Below are positions 55,885 to 64,000 of a stretch of DNA of 64,000 bases, one piece after another; within the stretch, counting starts at the first letter, position 1, and each line of letters opens with the position of its first letter. The DNA lies in assembly GCF_900141745.1 (NCBI RefSeq), contig NZ_FSRM01000001.1, positions 4,418,939-4,482,938 on the forward strand, given 5' to 3'. The DNA is from Paraburkholderia phenazinium (GTDB lineage: Bacteria; Pseudomonadota; Gammaproteobacteria; Burkholderiales; Burkholderiaceae). A program made the position numbers and the translations under genes. The notes beneath the pieces are model-generated. The model was not told where the DNA came from. It saw only the letters and a program-made list of their open reading frames with translations, and made no database searches.

Positions 55885-56583
55885 ATGCCCGATCTCGATC
55901 ACAACCTCGCCGCGGTTCAGCAGCGCATTGCTCTCGCCGCGCAACTCGCCTCACGCGACCCGCGCTCGGTCACCCTGCTCGCGGTTTCGAAAACGTTTCC
56001 CGCCGAAGATGTCCGCGCCGCACGTGCGGCCGGACAGCATGCGTTTGGCGAGAACTATGTGCAGGAAGCGTTGACGAAAATCGAAACGCTGGCCGATCTG
56101 CGCGCTTCGCTCGAATGGCATTTCATCGGGCCGCTGCAATCGAACAAGACGCGCCCGGTCGCGGAAAATTTCGATTGGGTGCATTCGGTCGATCGCCTGA
56201 AAATTGCGCAACGGCTCGCCGAACAACGCCCTGCCCATTTGCCGCCGCTGAACGTATGTCTGCAGGTGAACGTGAGCGGCGAAGCGTCGAAGGCCGGCGT
56301 GACACCGGCGGAAGCTGCAGCAACCGCACACGCTATCGCCGCGCTGCCGCAACTGCGCCTGCGCGGTCTGATGTCGATTCCCGAGCCCGCCGAAACCATC
56401 GACGCTCAACGGGTACCGCATCGGCAGTTGCGTGAACTCTTCGAGCAGCTACGCGCCGATGGGCTCGAACTGGACACGCTGTCGATGGGCATGTCGAGCG
56501 ATCTCGAAGCCGCAGTGCTCGAAGGTGCAACGATCGTGCGCGTCGGTACCGCAATTTTCGGCGCGCGCGACTACTCTCACTGA
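55885..56583 (+). CDS. yggS: PLP homeostasis protein YggS (PLPBP)
   Basis: A 232-residue TIM-barrel PLP-binding protein without known catalytic activity that controls pyridoxal phosphate balance. The PLP lysine is in LAVSKTFPAEDVRAARAAGQ. Signatures FGENYVQEALTKIETL, WHFIGPLQSNKTR and LSMGMSSDLEAAVLEGATIV all match. It lies 16 bp upstream of proC, the conserved yggS-proC pair. Confidence 0.96.
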   Translation: MPDLDHNLAAVQQRIALAAQLASRDPRSVTLLAVSKTFPAEDVRAARAAGQHAFGENYVQEALTKIETLADLRASLEWHFIGPLQSNKTRPVAENFDWVHSVDRLKIAQRLAEQRPAHLPPLNVCLQVNVSGEASKAGVTPAEAAATAHAIAALPQLRLRGLMSIPEPAETIDAQRVPHRQLRELFEQLRADGLELDTLSMGMSSDLEAAVLEGATIVRVGTAIFGARDYSH

Positions 56584-56599
56584 ACCATCCCGGAACATC

Positions 56600-57415
56600 A
56601 TGAAAATTGCCTTCATCGGCGGCGGCAATATGGCCGCTGCAATCATCGGCGGTCTGATCAGGCACGGCGTCGCGCCGACCGACCTTTACGCGATCGACCC
56701 CAACGAAGAAGCGCGCAAGCGCAACGAGCAGCAATTCGGTATTCGCACGGGCGCAGCCGCGGATGCCGCGCTCGCGCCGTTCGACGCGATCGTGCTGGCC
56801 GTGAAGCCGCAGGTTCTCAAGGTCGTAGCGGAAGGACTGGCGCCGCATCTGGGCGCGACGCAGGTGGTCATCAGCATCGCTGCCGGGATTCGCACCGCCG
56901 ATATGTCGAGCTGGCTCAACGGCCATCAACGCATTGTGCGTGTGATGCCCAATACGCCGGCGCTGATCGGCATGGGTGTGGCGGGTCTTTCGGCGACTGG
57001 CAGCGTCGACGCTGCGGATCGTGCACTGGCGACTCAAGTGTTAGGCGCCGTGGGCCAGACCGTCTGGTTCGACGATGAAGCGAAGATCGACGCCGTAACC
57101 GCCATCTCGGGCAGCGGCCCGGCCTACGTGTTCTACTTCATCGAAGCGCTGCAGGAAGCCGCGCGCCAGCTCGGCATGGACGAAGCGCAAGGCCGCGCGC
57201 TGGCTGTTGCGACGTTCACAGGTGCGGCGCAACTGGCGGCTCAGTCAGACGAGCCACCCAGCGTGTTGCGCGAACGGGTGACGTCAAAAGGCGGCACCAC
57301 TGCAGCGGCGCTCGTTTCGTTTGAGGCAAGTGGGATCAAGGATGCGATTGTGCGCGGCGTGCTGGCGGCCGATGCACGCGCCAAGGAAATGGGCGACGAG
57401 TTCGGCAAGCAATAA
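56600..57415 (+). CDS. proC: Pyrroline-5-carboxylate reductase
   Basis: A 271-residue NADP-dependent enzyme making proline from pyrroline-5-carboxylate. The N-terminal Rossmann motif is KIAFIGGGNMAAAIIGGLI, and AVTAISGSGPAYVFYFIEAL and RVTSKGGTTAAAL are the family signatures. ATG 56600 is used. The longer frame from 56432 overlaps yggS. Convergent with ubiA; between them lies a 14-bp palindrome, CTGCGGCGCCGCAG (57467-57480). Confidence 0.97.
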   Translation: MKIAFIGGGNMAAAIIGGLIRHGVAPTDLYAIDPNEEARKRNEQQFGIRTGAAADAALAPFDAIVLAVKPQVLKVVAEGLAPHLGATQVVISIAAGIRTADMSSWLNGHQRIVRVMPNTPALIGMGVAGLSATGSVDAADRALATQVLGAVGQTVWFDDEAKIDAVTAISGSGPAYVFYFIEALQEAARQLGMDEAQGRALAVATFTGAAQLAAQSDEPPSVLRERVTSKGGTTAAALVSFEASGIKDAIVRGVLAADARAKEMGDEFGKQ

Positions 57416-57547
57416 AGCGGCGTTGCTGCTGGCCGCGCCGACCCGCGCCGGGTTCTTACGAAAACACTGCGGCGCCGCAGGTCCTTCGCGCCGCAGGAAG
57501 TCCCCTTCGGCGTGCGTTGGCGCGGCGAAGCGCCAGGTTAAGAGCGC

Positions 57548-58411
57548 TCAGAACGAGGCCGCGGCGTAGTGCGCGGCAATCCCCGCGAACAGCGCCCCGC
57601 CCAGCCAGTTGTTATGGCGGAAGGCGGCAAAGCACGCCATGCGGTCACGGTTGCGAATCAGCGTGTAGTGGTAGACAGCGCAGCCCGCGGCAGCCACCCA
57701 GCCGAGCCAGTACAACCAGCCAAAACCGAGCGTGAGACCAATCCGGATATAAATCCCGAGTGTCAGCGCATAGCACAGCATGATCGCGAAAACGTCGTAG
57801 CGGCCGAAGGTCAGCGCCGAAGTGCGGATGCCGATCTTGATGTCGTCGTCGCGGTCGACCATCGCGTATTCGGTGTCATACGCCACCGACCAGAACACAT
57901 TGGCCAGCAGCATCAGCCAGGCAAGCATCGGTACGTGATCCTGCACGGCGGCAAACGCCATCGGAATGCCGAAGCCGAACGCAATGCCCAGATACGCCTG
58001 CGGGATCGCGAAGAAACGCTTGGTGAACGGATACGAACCCGCGACGAACAGCGCCGCCACCGACAGTTCCTTGGTCAGCGTATTGAGCGGCAAGATCAGA
58101 AGAAACGACAGAAGCGCGAGCACAACCGCGAGCACGATGGCCTCCCACGCCTTGATCTTGCCCGAGGTGATGGGACGGTTCTCGGTACGCTTCACATAGC
58201 GGTCGAAATCGCGGTCCGCGTAGTCATTGATAGCGCAGCCAGCCGAGCGCATCAACACCGTGCCGAGCGCGAAAATCACCAGCAGCGACAGCGGCGGGTG
58301 CCCGTCCGACGCGATCCACAGCGCGTTGAGCGTCGGCCACAGCAGCAGCAGGCTGCCGATTGGCTTGTCCATGCGGACGAGGCGCAGATACAAAGGGAGT
58401 CGGGCGAACAT
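57548..58411 (-). CDS. ubiA: 4-hydroxybenzoate octaprenyltransferase
   Basis: A 287-residue membrane prenyltransferase of the ubiquinone pathway with about eight helices. Two aspartate-rich motifs bind the Mg-prenyl diphosphate: [20 protein letters not shown] near residue 70 and [19 protein letters not shown] near residue 190. The N-terminus [17 protein letters not shown] is typical. It stands between proC and the dps genes. Confidence 0.97.
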   Translation of the reverse strand: MFARLPLYLRLVRMDKPIGSLLLLWPTLNALWIASDGHPPLSLLVIFALGTVLMRSAGCAINDYADRDFDRYVKRTENRPITSGKIKAWEAIVLAVVLALLSFLLILPLNTLTKELSVAALFVAGSYPFTKRFFAIPQAYLGIAFGFGIPMAFAAVQDHVPMLAWLMLLANVFWSVAYDTEYAMVDRDDDIKIGIRTSALTFGRYDVFAIMLCYALTLGIYIRIGLTLGFGWLYWLGWVAAAGCAVYHYTLIRNRDRMACFAAFRHNNWLGGALFAGIAAHYAAASF

Positions 58412-58528
58412 GGGCGGGCGTCGTCAAGTGCGGGCAGTGACGACATTTTAAGGTATGTGCGCGAGGGAAGCCGCAGAACGCCGCCGCCGTGCGCCAGCGC
58501 GTCCCAATGCCCTTGTATATCCGGGCCA

Positions 58529-58567
58529 CAAAAAATAAAGCCTCCCACGAATGCGATTCGGGGAGGC
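58529..58567 (-). terminator. Rho-independent terminator of the first dps gene
   Basis: Read on the minus strand: GCCTCCC, CGAAT, CGC, ATTCG, T, GGGAGGC, then TTTATTTTTT. A 7-bp plus 5-bp stem with one bulged base and a T-rich tail, 26 bp after the dps stop. Confidence 0.85.
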
Positions 58568-58592
58568 CCGGTACTTCAGATACGCTGACCGC

Positions 58593-59081
58593 TTACGCCA
58601 GCATCGCGCGCAGCATCCACGCGGTCTTTTCGTGCGTCTGCATGCGCTGCGTCAACAGGTCGGCGGTCGGTTCGTCGTTGGCCGCTTCGGTTGCCGGGAA
58701 AATCCCGCGCGCGGTACGCACCACGGCTTCCTGGCCTTCCACCAGCTGACGGATCATCTCTTCCGCTGCCGGCACGCCATCCGCCTCCGGAATCGACGAC
58801 AGCTTCGCGAATTCCTTGTAGCTGCCCGGCGCATGCACGCCCAGCGCACGGATCCGCTCAGCGATCAGATCGACAGCCAGCGCCAGTTCGGTGTATTGCG
58901 TCTCGAACATGAGGTGCAGCGTGTTGAACATCGGACCCGTGACGTTCCAGTGAAAATTGTGGGTCTTCAGGTACAGCGTGTACGTGTCCGCCAGCAGATG
59001 CGACAGGCCGTCCGCGATCTTCTTGCGATCCTTGTCGCTAATGCCGATATTGATGTGTTGTACGGTTTCTTTTTTGGCCAT
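58593..59081 (-). CDS. dps: Dps-family DNA-binding ferritin, copy 1
   Basis: A 162-residue Dps. Ferroxidase-centre residues lie in [20 protein letters not shown] and [13 protein letters not shown], as in the family. The N-terminal tail is short and includes lysines (MAKKETVQ). Dps stores iron with hydrogen peroxide as oxidant and can coat DNA. ATG 59081 was chosen; the frame to 59135 is longer without support. It is downstream of katA and in many proteobacteria is under OxyR control. Confidence 0.93.
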   Translation of the reverse strand: MAKKETVQHINIGISDKDRKKIADGLSHLLADTYTLYLKTHNFHWNVTGPMFNTLHLMFETQYTELALAVDLIAERIRALGVHAPGSYKEFAKLSSIPEADGVPAAEEMIRQLVEGQEAVVRTARGIFPATEAANDEPTADLLTQRMQTHEKTAWMLRAMLA

Positions 59082-59208
59082 GACGACTCCTGTAAAGAGT
59101 GATACGAAACAGCAGGCAGCGCATGGCGCGCTCACGCGCTAACCATGTATCTGCGAACGTCCGCCAGTTTATCGTACAAATGTGCAGACCCTATGCACCT
59201 CGCTCACG

Positions 59209-59694
59209 CTACTTTGCGTAGTTGTGGGCTTCGACCTTCCACAGATAATCATCGACTGCGCGCGAAATTTCCGTGAACAGATCGGAGGTCGACGGGTCTC
59301 CAGCATCACCTGACTCGTTGATCGCTGCTACGGTTTGCTGCCCGTATTTCGCAAGCGCCGCCGAGATTTGGCGAACGTGGTCGGTGCCATCCGTCAACTC
59401 CAGCGGATACGACTCGAGCTGCGTTTTATCGGCCACGTGTTGGACCCGGCCATCGGCCGTACCACCAAGTGCAACCAGGCGCTCGGCGCTCAGATCGGCC
59501 CACTCGATAGCGGCCGTGTGAACCTCGTCGAACAGCAGATGCAGCGCGATGAAATTCGGACCCTTCACGTTCCAGTGTGCCTGCTTAGCCTGCCGTTGCA
59601 CGTCAATCGCGGTGACGAGCGACTGACCGAGCAGATCGACAGACTTGCGCCGAATCGCTTCGGCCAACGTATTGCGGGTGGAATGAAGTGACAT
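59209..59694 (-). CDS. dps: Dps-family DNA-binding ferritin, copy 2
   Basis: A 161-residue second Dps, divergent from copy 1. Ferroxidase residues are in AKQAHWNVKGPNFIALHLLF and WADLSAERLVALGG. The C-terminus ends KVEAHNYAK. GGAGG is 6 nt before the ATG. It resembles the starvation-inducible DNA-protecting ferritin branch with a longer N-terminal helix. Two Dps types side by side suggest differences in timing or oxidant. Confidence 0.93.
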   Translation of the reverse strand: MSLHSTRNTLAEAIRRKSVDLLGQSLVTAIDVQRQAKQAHWNVKGPNFIALHLLFDEVHTAAIEWADLSAERLVALGGTADGRVQHVADKTQLESYPLELTDGTDHVRQISAALAKYGQQTVAAINESGDAGDPSTSDLFTEISRAVDDYLWKVEAHNYAK

Positions 59695-59761
59695 GACAAC
59701 CTCCATATAAAAAGTTCAGGAGTAAAGCTGCGTGCGCGCAACAGCGCTCCGCCAGTCAGTC

Positions 59762-59920
59762 CTAGTGACCCGACAGGTGTTGCAGCGCGTGCGATGCAAT
59801 CAGCGCGTAACCGCTCGTCAGGATGGCAAGACCAATCAGCTTGCGCGAGAAGTTGCCGCCAAAGACAATCCGTGCGTCACGTGCGAGCCGTGCGCTGCCG
59901 ATGCTTAACATATGAACCAT
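59762..59920 (-). CDS. Small membrane protein of 52 residues
   Basis: No family is recognised. It begins MVHMLSIGSARLARDARIVF and has one hydrophobic stretch (LIGLAILTSGYALIASHAL) near the C-terminus, ending QHLSGH. A GGGGAA ribosome-binding site precedes ATG 59920. The open frame extends upstream to 60037 but the extra part looks untranslated. It lies between katA and the second dps gene on the same strand. Confidence 0.6.
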   Translation of the reverse strand: MVHMLSIGSARLARDARIVFGGNFSRKLIGLAILTSGYALIASHALQHLSGH

Positions 59921-60067
59921 GTCCGTTCCCCTTCGACTTCGAACTGGCAAGACGCCCATGCGCCCACCGTGACTATCGGATAAGGCCCAGGCGGTATTGA
60001 CTTGACCGCCCGAGCCCGCTGCACCCACCGGCCTCATTCGCCGGCGCAGTGATACTTCGTTCGATGC

Positions 60068-61519
60068 TTACTTCGCTTTCTCATTGAGCGTCGCCAACCC
60101 GGCGATCACCCCTTCTGCGTACGCCGGATCGATCCGGCGGAAATGCTCAAGCTGCCGCGCAAGGATCTCCTGCGGCACGCCATTGATATGGCGCGCGATG
60201 TTGCCGAAGAAGCGTTCGCGTTGCGCCGCATCGAACAGGCGGAACAGTGCAGCCGGCTGGCTGTAGTAGTCCTCGTCCTCACGATGGTCGTAACGGTCCA
60301 CGGCACCCGCAGCAAGCGGCGGTTCGGACGCGTTGCGGTCCTGCGCGAAATCGCCGAAGCGATTCGGCTCGTAGTTCGCTGTGCTACCGAGGTTCCCGTC
60401 AGTACGCATCGCGCCGTCACGATGGAACGAATGCTGACGCTGCACGCGCGACGCGTTCACCGGGATCTGGTGGTGATTGATCCCGAGCCGGTAACGCTGG
60501 GTATCGCCGTACGAAAACAGACGCCCCTGCAGCAAACGGTCCGGAGAGAAGCCGATGCCCGGCACCACGTTGGCCGGCGTGAAGGCGGCCTGCTCCACAT
60601 CGGCAAAGTAGTTCTGCGCGTTGCGGTTCAGCTCGATCGTGCCGACATCGATCAGCGGATAGTCCTTGTACGGCCACACCTTGGTGATATCGAACGGGTT
60701 GTAGCGATACGTGAGCGCATCGGCTTCCGGCATCACCTGAATGCAGAAACGCCATTTCGGAAAGTTGCCGTTATCGATGTTGTCGATCAGATCGCGCTGT
60801 GCGCTTTCACGGTCTTGCGCAACGACTTGCGCCGCTTCGGCGTCGGTGTAGTTTTCGATACCCTGCATCGACTTGAAGTGGAACTTCACCCAGAAGCGCT
60901 CATCGTTCGCGTTGATGAACGAGAACGTGTGCGAACCGAAGCCGTGCATCTGACGGTAGTTCTGCGGAATACCGCGATCGCTCATCAGGATCGTCACCTG
61001 ATGCAACGATTCCGGATGACGCGACCAGAAGTCCCACGCCGCCACGTTGCTGCGCATGTTTGTGTACGGATCGCGCTTTTGCGTGTGAATGAAGTCCGGA
61101 AACTTGAGCGGATCGCGGATGAAGAACACGGGCGTGTTGTTGCCAACAATGTCCCAGTTGCCCTCTTCCGTGTAGAACTTGATCGAGAAGCCGCGCACAT
61201 CGCGTTCGGCGTCGGCGGCGCCGCGCTCGCCAGCTACCGTCGAAAAGCGCATGAAGAGCGGGGTTTCCTTGCCGACCTGCGCGAACACGTTCGCCTTCGT
61301 GAAGCGCGAAATGTCGTGCGTAACCTTCAGCGTGCCGAACGCGCCCGAGCCTTTCGCGTGCACACGGCGCTCAGGGATCACTTCGCGGTCGAAGTGCGCC
61401 AGCTTTTCGAGCAGCCAAACGTCTTGCAACACCACGGGGCCGCGGGCGCCGGCCGTCATCGAATTCTGGTTGTCGGCGACAGATGCGCCGGCTGCCGAGG
61501 TAAGTTTGCTTTCGGACAT
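60068..61519 (-). CDS. katA: Monofunctional catalase (small-subunit, clade 3)
   Basis: A 483-residue haem catalase. Active-site His is in [15 protein letters not shown], Asn in [17 protein letters not shown], and the haem-ligand Tyr in [20 protein letters not shown]. Residue count and the absence of a C-terminal flavodoxin-like domain mark a small-subunit enzyme. Frame extension upstream of ATG 61519 was rejected because AGGAA is correctly placed for it. It destroys hydrogen peroxide and is likely OxyR-activated. Confidence 0.96.
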   Translation of the reverse strand: MSESKLTSAAGASVADNQNSMTAGARGPVVLQDVWLLEKLAHFDREVIPERRVHAKGSGAFGTLKVTHDISRFTKANVFAQVGKETPLFMRFSTVAGERGAADAERDVRGFSIKFYTEEGNWDIVGNNTPVFFIRDPLKFPDFIHTQKRDPYTNMRSNVAAWDFWSRHPESLHQVTILMSDRGIPQNYRQMHGFGSHTFSFINANDERFWVKFHFKSMQGIENYTDAEAAQVVAQDRESAQRDLIDNIDNGNFPKWRFCIQVMPEADALTYRYNPFDITKVWPYKDYPLIDVGTIELNRNAQNYFADVEQAAFTPANVVPGIGFSPDRLLQGRLFSYGDTQRYRLGINHHQIPVNASRVQRQHSFHRDGAMRTDGNLGSTANYEPNRFGDFAQDRNASEPPLAAGAVDRYDHREDEDYYSQPAALFRLFDAAQRERFFGNIARHINGVPQEILARQLEHFRRIDPAYAEGVIAGLATLNEKAK

Positions 61520-61619
61520 CGTGTATTCCTGATGAGAGTTTTTTTGTACGGCTGGAAACAGGGCTGTGGGCCGTGCGCCGTTTTTTTGCGCAGCACAGCT
61601 CGCCCGACCGGACGACGTC

Positions 61620-61757
61620 TTACGCACTCAGCGCGCGGTCGACCAGCAACGAGACTGCGACGGTGCGCACGCTATTCGCTGACATGGCGAAGCGGCTCGC
61701 CGGTGTGGCGCTTTGGGTGGAAACTTGCTGGGGCTGCTGCGCTTGGGGCTGCGTCAT
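61620..61757 (-). CDS. Small ORF of 45 codons between oxyR and katA
   Basis: A perfect GGAGG ribosome-binding site lies 5 nt before ATG 61757. The product starts [20 protein letters not shown] (Gln/Pro/Thr-rich), then [20 protein letters not shown], ending RALSA. No family is recognised. The frame is just upstream of katA (100 bp) and could be a co-transcribed small protein or an upstream ORF controlling katA. Its translation start may be occluded by the 10-bp inverted repeat at 61760-61812. Confidence 0.6.
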   Translation of the reverse strand: MTQPQAQQPQQVSTQSATPASRFAMSANSVRTVAVSLLVDRALSA

Positions 61758-61759
61758 GA

Positions 61760-61812
61760 TTTCCTCCATATCGTGTTGGTCGCGATCGGAATCGGGCGAC
61801 CCATGGAGGAAA
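61760..61812 (-). promoter_or_regulatory. Inverted repeat that could mask the small ORF ribosome-binding site
   Basis: On the minus strand, TTTCCTCCAT (61812-61803) and ATGGAGGAAA (61769-61760) are exact complements. The second arm contains the GGAGG ribosome-binding site. Between them, GGTCGC and GCGACC pair again. In RNA this would hide the initiation region until opened. Confidence 0.65.
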
Positions 61813-61880
61813 CTATACCTATGCTATCGAAAAGTAATATTTGATTAATTTTATCTATTCGATAGGGGCCGACGCTATCG
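61812..61880 (-). promoter_or_regulatory. Candidate OxyR-controlled promoter of the small ORF and katA
   Basis: The region holds repeated ATAG/CTAT tetranucleotides (61824-61829, 61855-61865 and 61875-61880). The 15-mer ATAGATAAAATTAAT (minus strand, 61858-61844) matches the OxyR half-site pattern ATAGnTnnnAnCTAT at 9 of its 10 fixed positions, but neighbouring half-sites are poorly spaced. TATAGT (61817-61812) is a plausible -10, without a good -35, as often seen at activated promoters. Confidence 0.45.
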
Positions 61881-61892
61881 GCCTTTGATACG

Positions 61893-61929
61893 GGCAGGCC
61901 CCGGGGCACCTGATCGCGCTGGGCCTGCC
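61893..61929 (-). terminator. Hairpin after oxyR
   Basis: GGCAGGCCC (61893-61901) and GGGCCTGCC (61921-61929), 9-bp perfect stem with a 19-nt loop, starting 9 bp after the oxyR stop; no T-run. Confidence 0.55.
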
Positions 61930-61938
61930 TTGAAACGC

Positions 61939-62898
61939 TCAATTCACCGCGACGGGAAGTTCGAGTTTGCTCACACCGGCCAGATCGCAGGCGTTGATAG
62001 CGTCGCAGATTGCATCGATGGCGGGCATGCGGGTAAAGCTTTTCCGCCAGGCCAGCACCACGCGGCGATCCGGCACGGGTTCGTCAAAAGCCACGTAGCT
62101 GAGCAGGCCGGAATCGATGCCGCCTGCGTGCGGCTTCACTTCCTGCACCGACATGCGCGGCAAAACCGTAATGCCGACGCCGCTCGCCACCATATGACGG
62201 ATCGTCTCGAGCGACGAGCCTTCGAAAGTCTTCTGGATGCCGTCCGCGTTCTGTGAGAAGCGCATCAGCTCGGGGCACACGCCCAGCACGTGATCGCGGA
62301 AACAATGGCCGCTGCCGAGCAGCAGCATGGTTTCCTGCTTGAGATCGTCCGGATCGATTTTCTTGCGATGCTCCCACGCATGGCCGGACGGCAGCGCGAC
62401 GACGAACGGCTCGTCGTAAAGCGGGCGCAGCATCAAGCCGGTTTCGGGGAACGGCAGCGCCATGATCGCGACGTCGATCTCTCCCTGCTTGAGCAGTTCG
62501 ATCAACTTGAGCGTGTAGTTCTCCTGCAGCATCAACGGCATCTGCGGAACGCGCTTGATCATCTGCTTGACGAGTGTGGGCAACAGGTACGGCCCGATCG
62601 TGTAGATAACGCCGAGGCGCAGCGGTCCGACCAGCGGATCTTTGCCCTGCTTGGCGATTTCCTTGATAGCGAGCGTCTGTTCGAGGACGCGCTGCGCCTG
62701 GGTGACGATCTGCTCGCCGATCGGCGTCACGCTCACTTCACTCGTGCCACGCTCGAAAATCTGCACATTCAGTTCGTCTTCGAGCTTCTTGATCGCTACC
62801 GACAGCGTCGGCTGGCTGACGAAACACGCCTCTGCCGCGCGGCCGAAGTGCCGCTCGCGGGCAACCGCGACGATGTATTTCAATTCAGTGAGCGTCAT
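61939..62898 (-). CDS. oxyR: Hydrogen-peroxide sensor OxyR (LysR family)
   Basis: A 319-residue LysR-type regulator. The N-terminal HTH reads MTLTELKYIVAVARERHFGR then AACFVSQPTLSVAIKKLED-like sequence. The redox pair is in GSGHCFRDHVLGVC: two cysteines nine residues apart, as Cys199 and Cys208 of E. coli OxyR. Oxidation forms the disulfide and activates catalase and Dps genes, which lie just downstream. ATG 62898 is used. Confidence 0.96.
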   Translation of the reverse strand: MTLTELKYIVAVARERHFGRAAEACFVSQPTLSVAIKKLEDELNVQIFERGTSEVSVTPIGEQIVTQAQRVLEQTLAIKEIAKQGKDPLVGPLRLGVIYTIGPYLLPTLVKQMIKRVPQMPLMLQENYTLKLIELLKQGEIDVAIMALPFPETGLMLRPLYDEPFVVALPSGHAWEHRKKIDPDDLKQETMLLLGSGHCFRDHVLGVCPELMRFSQNADGIQKTFEGSSLETIRHMVASGVGITVLPRMSVQEVKPHAGGIDSGLLSYVAFDEPVPDRRVVLAWRKSFTRMPAIDAICDAINACDLAGVSKLELPVAVN

Positions 62899-63044
62899 TG
62901 GGGACCAATCAGTGCGATGAATTCGATAGGTTTCAGTTATACACCTATGGGGCCAATTCGCCAACCTCCCCCAGCACAGGGAATGCCCGGAAACGTTACC
63001 GACCGTAACGCCGCGCTGTTCAAAACCCGCAAACGGACGCCGGC

Positions 63045-64000
63045 TCAGGCTTTGAGGTATTGCTCACGCGCCCCGAGCCAGCGCGCCAGGTGCTGGGTGA
63101 CCACGTCCGGATACTTTTCCAGCAGATGGGCCGCCGCCTCGCGAGCGGGTTCGATCAGCCAGCCGTCCTGCTCCAGATCGGCAAAGCGCAGCATCGCCGC
63201 GCCTGACTGGCGCGCGCCGAGAAATTCACCTGGGCCACGGATTTCCAGGTCGCGGCGGGCGATCTCGAAGCCATCGGTCGTCTCGCGCATGGTCTGCAAA
63301 CGGGCGCGTGCGGTGATCGACAGCGGTCCGGTGTAAAGCAGCACGCAGACGGAAGCCGCACTGCCGCGCCCAACGCGGCCGCGCAACTGGTGCAATTGCG
63401 CGAGGCCGAAGCGCTCGGCATGCTCGATCACCATCAGCGACGCATTTGGCACATCTACGCCCACTTCGATCACGGTTGTCGCGACCAGCAATTGCACTTC
63501 GTTGCGAGTGAAAGCGTCCATCACCTCGGCTTTCTCCGCCGGGGCAAGCCGGCCATGCACGAGGCCGACGTTCAGTTCCGGCAGCGCGGCGACCAGCGTT
63601 TCGTAGGTTTCGACGGCCGTCTGCAATTGCAGCGTCTCGCTTTCCTCGATCAGCGGACAGACCCAGTAGACCTGGCGTCCGGTCAGCGCCGCCTCGCGCA
63701 CGCGGCCAATCACTTCTTCGCGACGCGCGTCGGAAATGAGCTTCGTCAGAATCGGGGTTCGGCCGGGCGGGAGTTCGTCGATGGTCGAGACGTCGAGGTC
63801 CGCGTAATAGGTCATGGCCAGCGTGCGCGGAATCGGCGTGGCGGACATCATCAACTGATGCGGCTGAAAATCGCGGGCGCCTTCCGCTGCGTTGCGCGCC
63901 TTGGCGCGTAACGCGAGGCGCTGCGCCACACCGAAACGGTGCTGTTCGTCGACGATCACGAGTCCAAGTCGCGCGAACTCCACCGCATCCTGAATAATCG
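63045..64000 (-). CDS. recG: ATP-dependent DNA helicase RecG, C-terminal part
   Basis: About 317 residues of the C-terminal helicase half; the gene continues past the right edge. Motif II is VIVDEQHRFGV (DEQH), motif III LMMSATPIPRTLAMT, motif V ATTVIEVGVDVPNASLMVIE and motif VI HQLRGRVGRG. RecG remodels stalled replication forks and D-loops. The reading frame is open to base 64000, giving IIQDAVEFARLG at the cut. Confidence 0.96.
   Translation of the reverse strand, partial: IIQDAVEFARLGLVIVDEQHRFGVAQRLALRAKARNAAEGARDFQPHQLMMSATPIPRTLAMTYYADLDVSTIDELPPGRTPILTKLISDARREEVIGRVREAALTGRQVYWVCPLIEESETLQLQTAVETYETLVAALPELNVGLVHGRLAPAEKAEVMDAFTRNEVQLLVATTVIEVGVDVPNASLMVIEHAERFGLAQLHQLRGRVGRGSAASVCVLLYTGPLSITARARLQTMRETTDGFEIARRDLEIRGPGEFLGARQSGAAMLRFADLEQDGWLIEPAREAAAHLLEKYPDVVTQHLARWLGAREQYLKA

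Noticed and set aside
57416..57547. Palindrome CTGCGGCGCCGCAG and nearby CGCCGCAGG copies between proC and ubiA
   Set aside because: Short GC palindromes are expected in DNA of this composition; it may help terminate the convergent genes but has no T-run.
60143..61759. 538-codon plus-strand frame opposite katA
   Set aside because: Antisense of catalase with no recognisable domains; the catalase has all catalytic residues.

Overview
The window is high-GC chromosomal DNA of a betaproteobacterium. The protein sequences and gene neighbourhoods (tolQRAB-pal-cpoB-tRNA-Lys; mutL-miaA-purM-perM-hda-pcnB-folK; hrcA beside nadK-recN; oxyR-catalase-dps-ubiA) point to the Burkholderiaceae, most likely Paraburkholderia or a close relative. 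That assignment comes from recognition, not a search. Almost every gene is a conserved core gene. I see no prophage, insertion sequence, CRISPR array or rRNA operon.

Layout. 1-3.9 kb: minor type IV pilins, then a glyA-nrdR operon on the minus strand, and an SDR dehydrogenase (ydfG) on the plus strand. 3.9-9.5 kb: the complete Tol-Pal cell-envelope cluster, followed by tRNA-Lys. 10-13 kb: a lineage-specific patch with an orphan membrane protein, a ParB-like protein with tandem repeats upstream, an MscS channel and a DedA protein. 13.3-24.1 kb: mutL, miaA, purM (minus), perM, hda, a HAD phosphatase, pcnB, folK, a deoxynucleoside kinase and panB. 24.5-34.4 kb, minus strand: the heat-shock block hrcA, hemH, hslR, grpE, a thioredoxin-like gene, dnaK, dnaJ and a fused pabB-pabC gene. 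34.7-48.6 kb: nadK, recN, glnE (minus), a YhdP-like giant, a nitrilase-family amidase, tldD and a DAHP synthase. 48.8-49.5 kb: a HigBA-type toxin-antitoxin pair. 49.5-55.8 kb: a corrinoid adenosyltransferase and a D-lactate/glycolate oxidation cluster (dld-like, glcD, glcE, glcF). 55.9-58.4 kb: yggS, proC and ubiA. 58.6-62.9 kb, minus strand: a peroxide-defence block with oxyR, a tiny ORF, catalase, a small membrane protein and two Dps ferritins. The end of recG closes the window.

The most interesting signal is upstream of the DAHP synthase gene. It has a near-consensus promoter, a 22-codon leader ORF with the run FYFYFFW, three mutually exclusive hairpin segments and a strong intrinsic terminator, which together form a textbook transcription attenuator for the first step of aromatic amino-acid synthesis. 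Other signals are an inverted repeat that could mask the ribosome-binding site of a 45-codon ORF between oxyR and catalase, an unlisted 53-codon exported peptide next to grpE, 11-bp tandem repeats in front of the ParB-like gene, an approximately 170-bp imperfect palindrome between miaA and purM, and a 22-bp perfect inverted repeat before tRNA-Lys.
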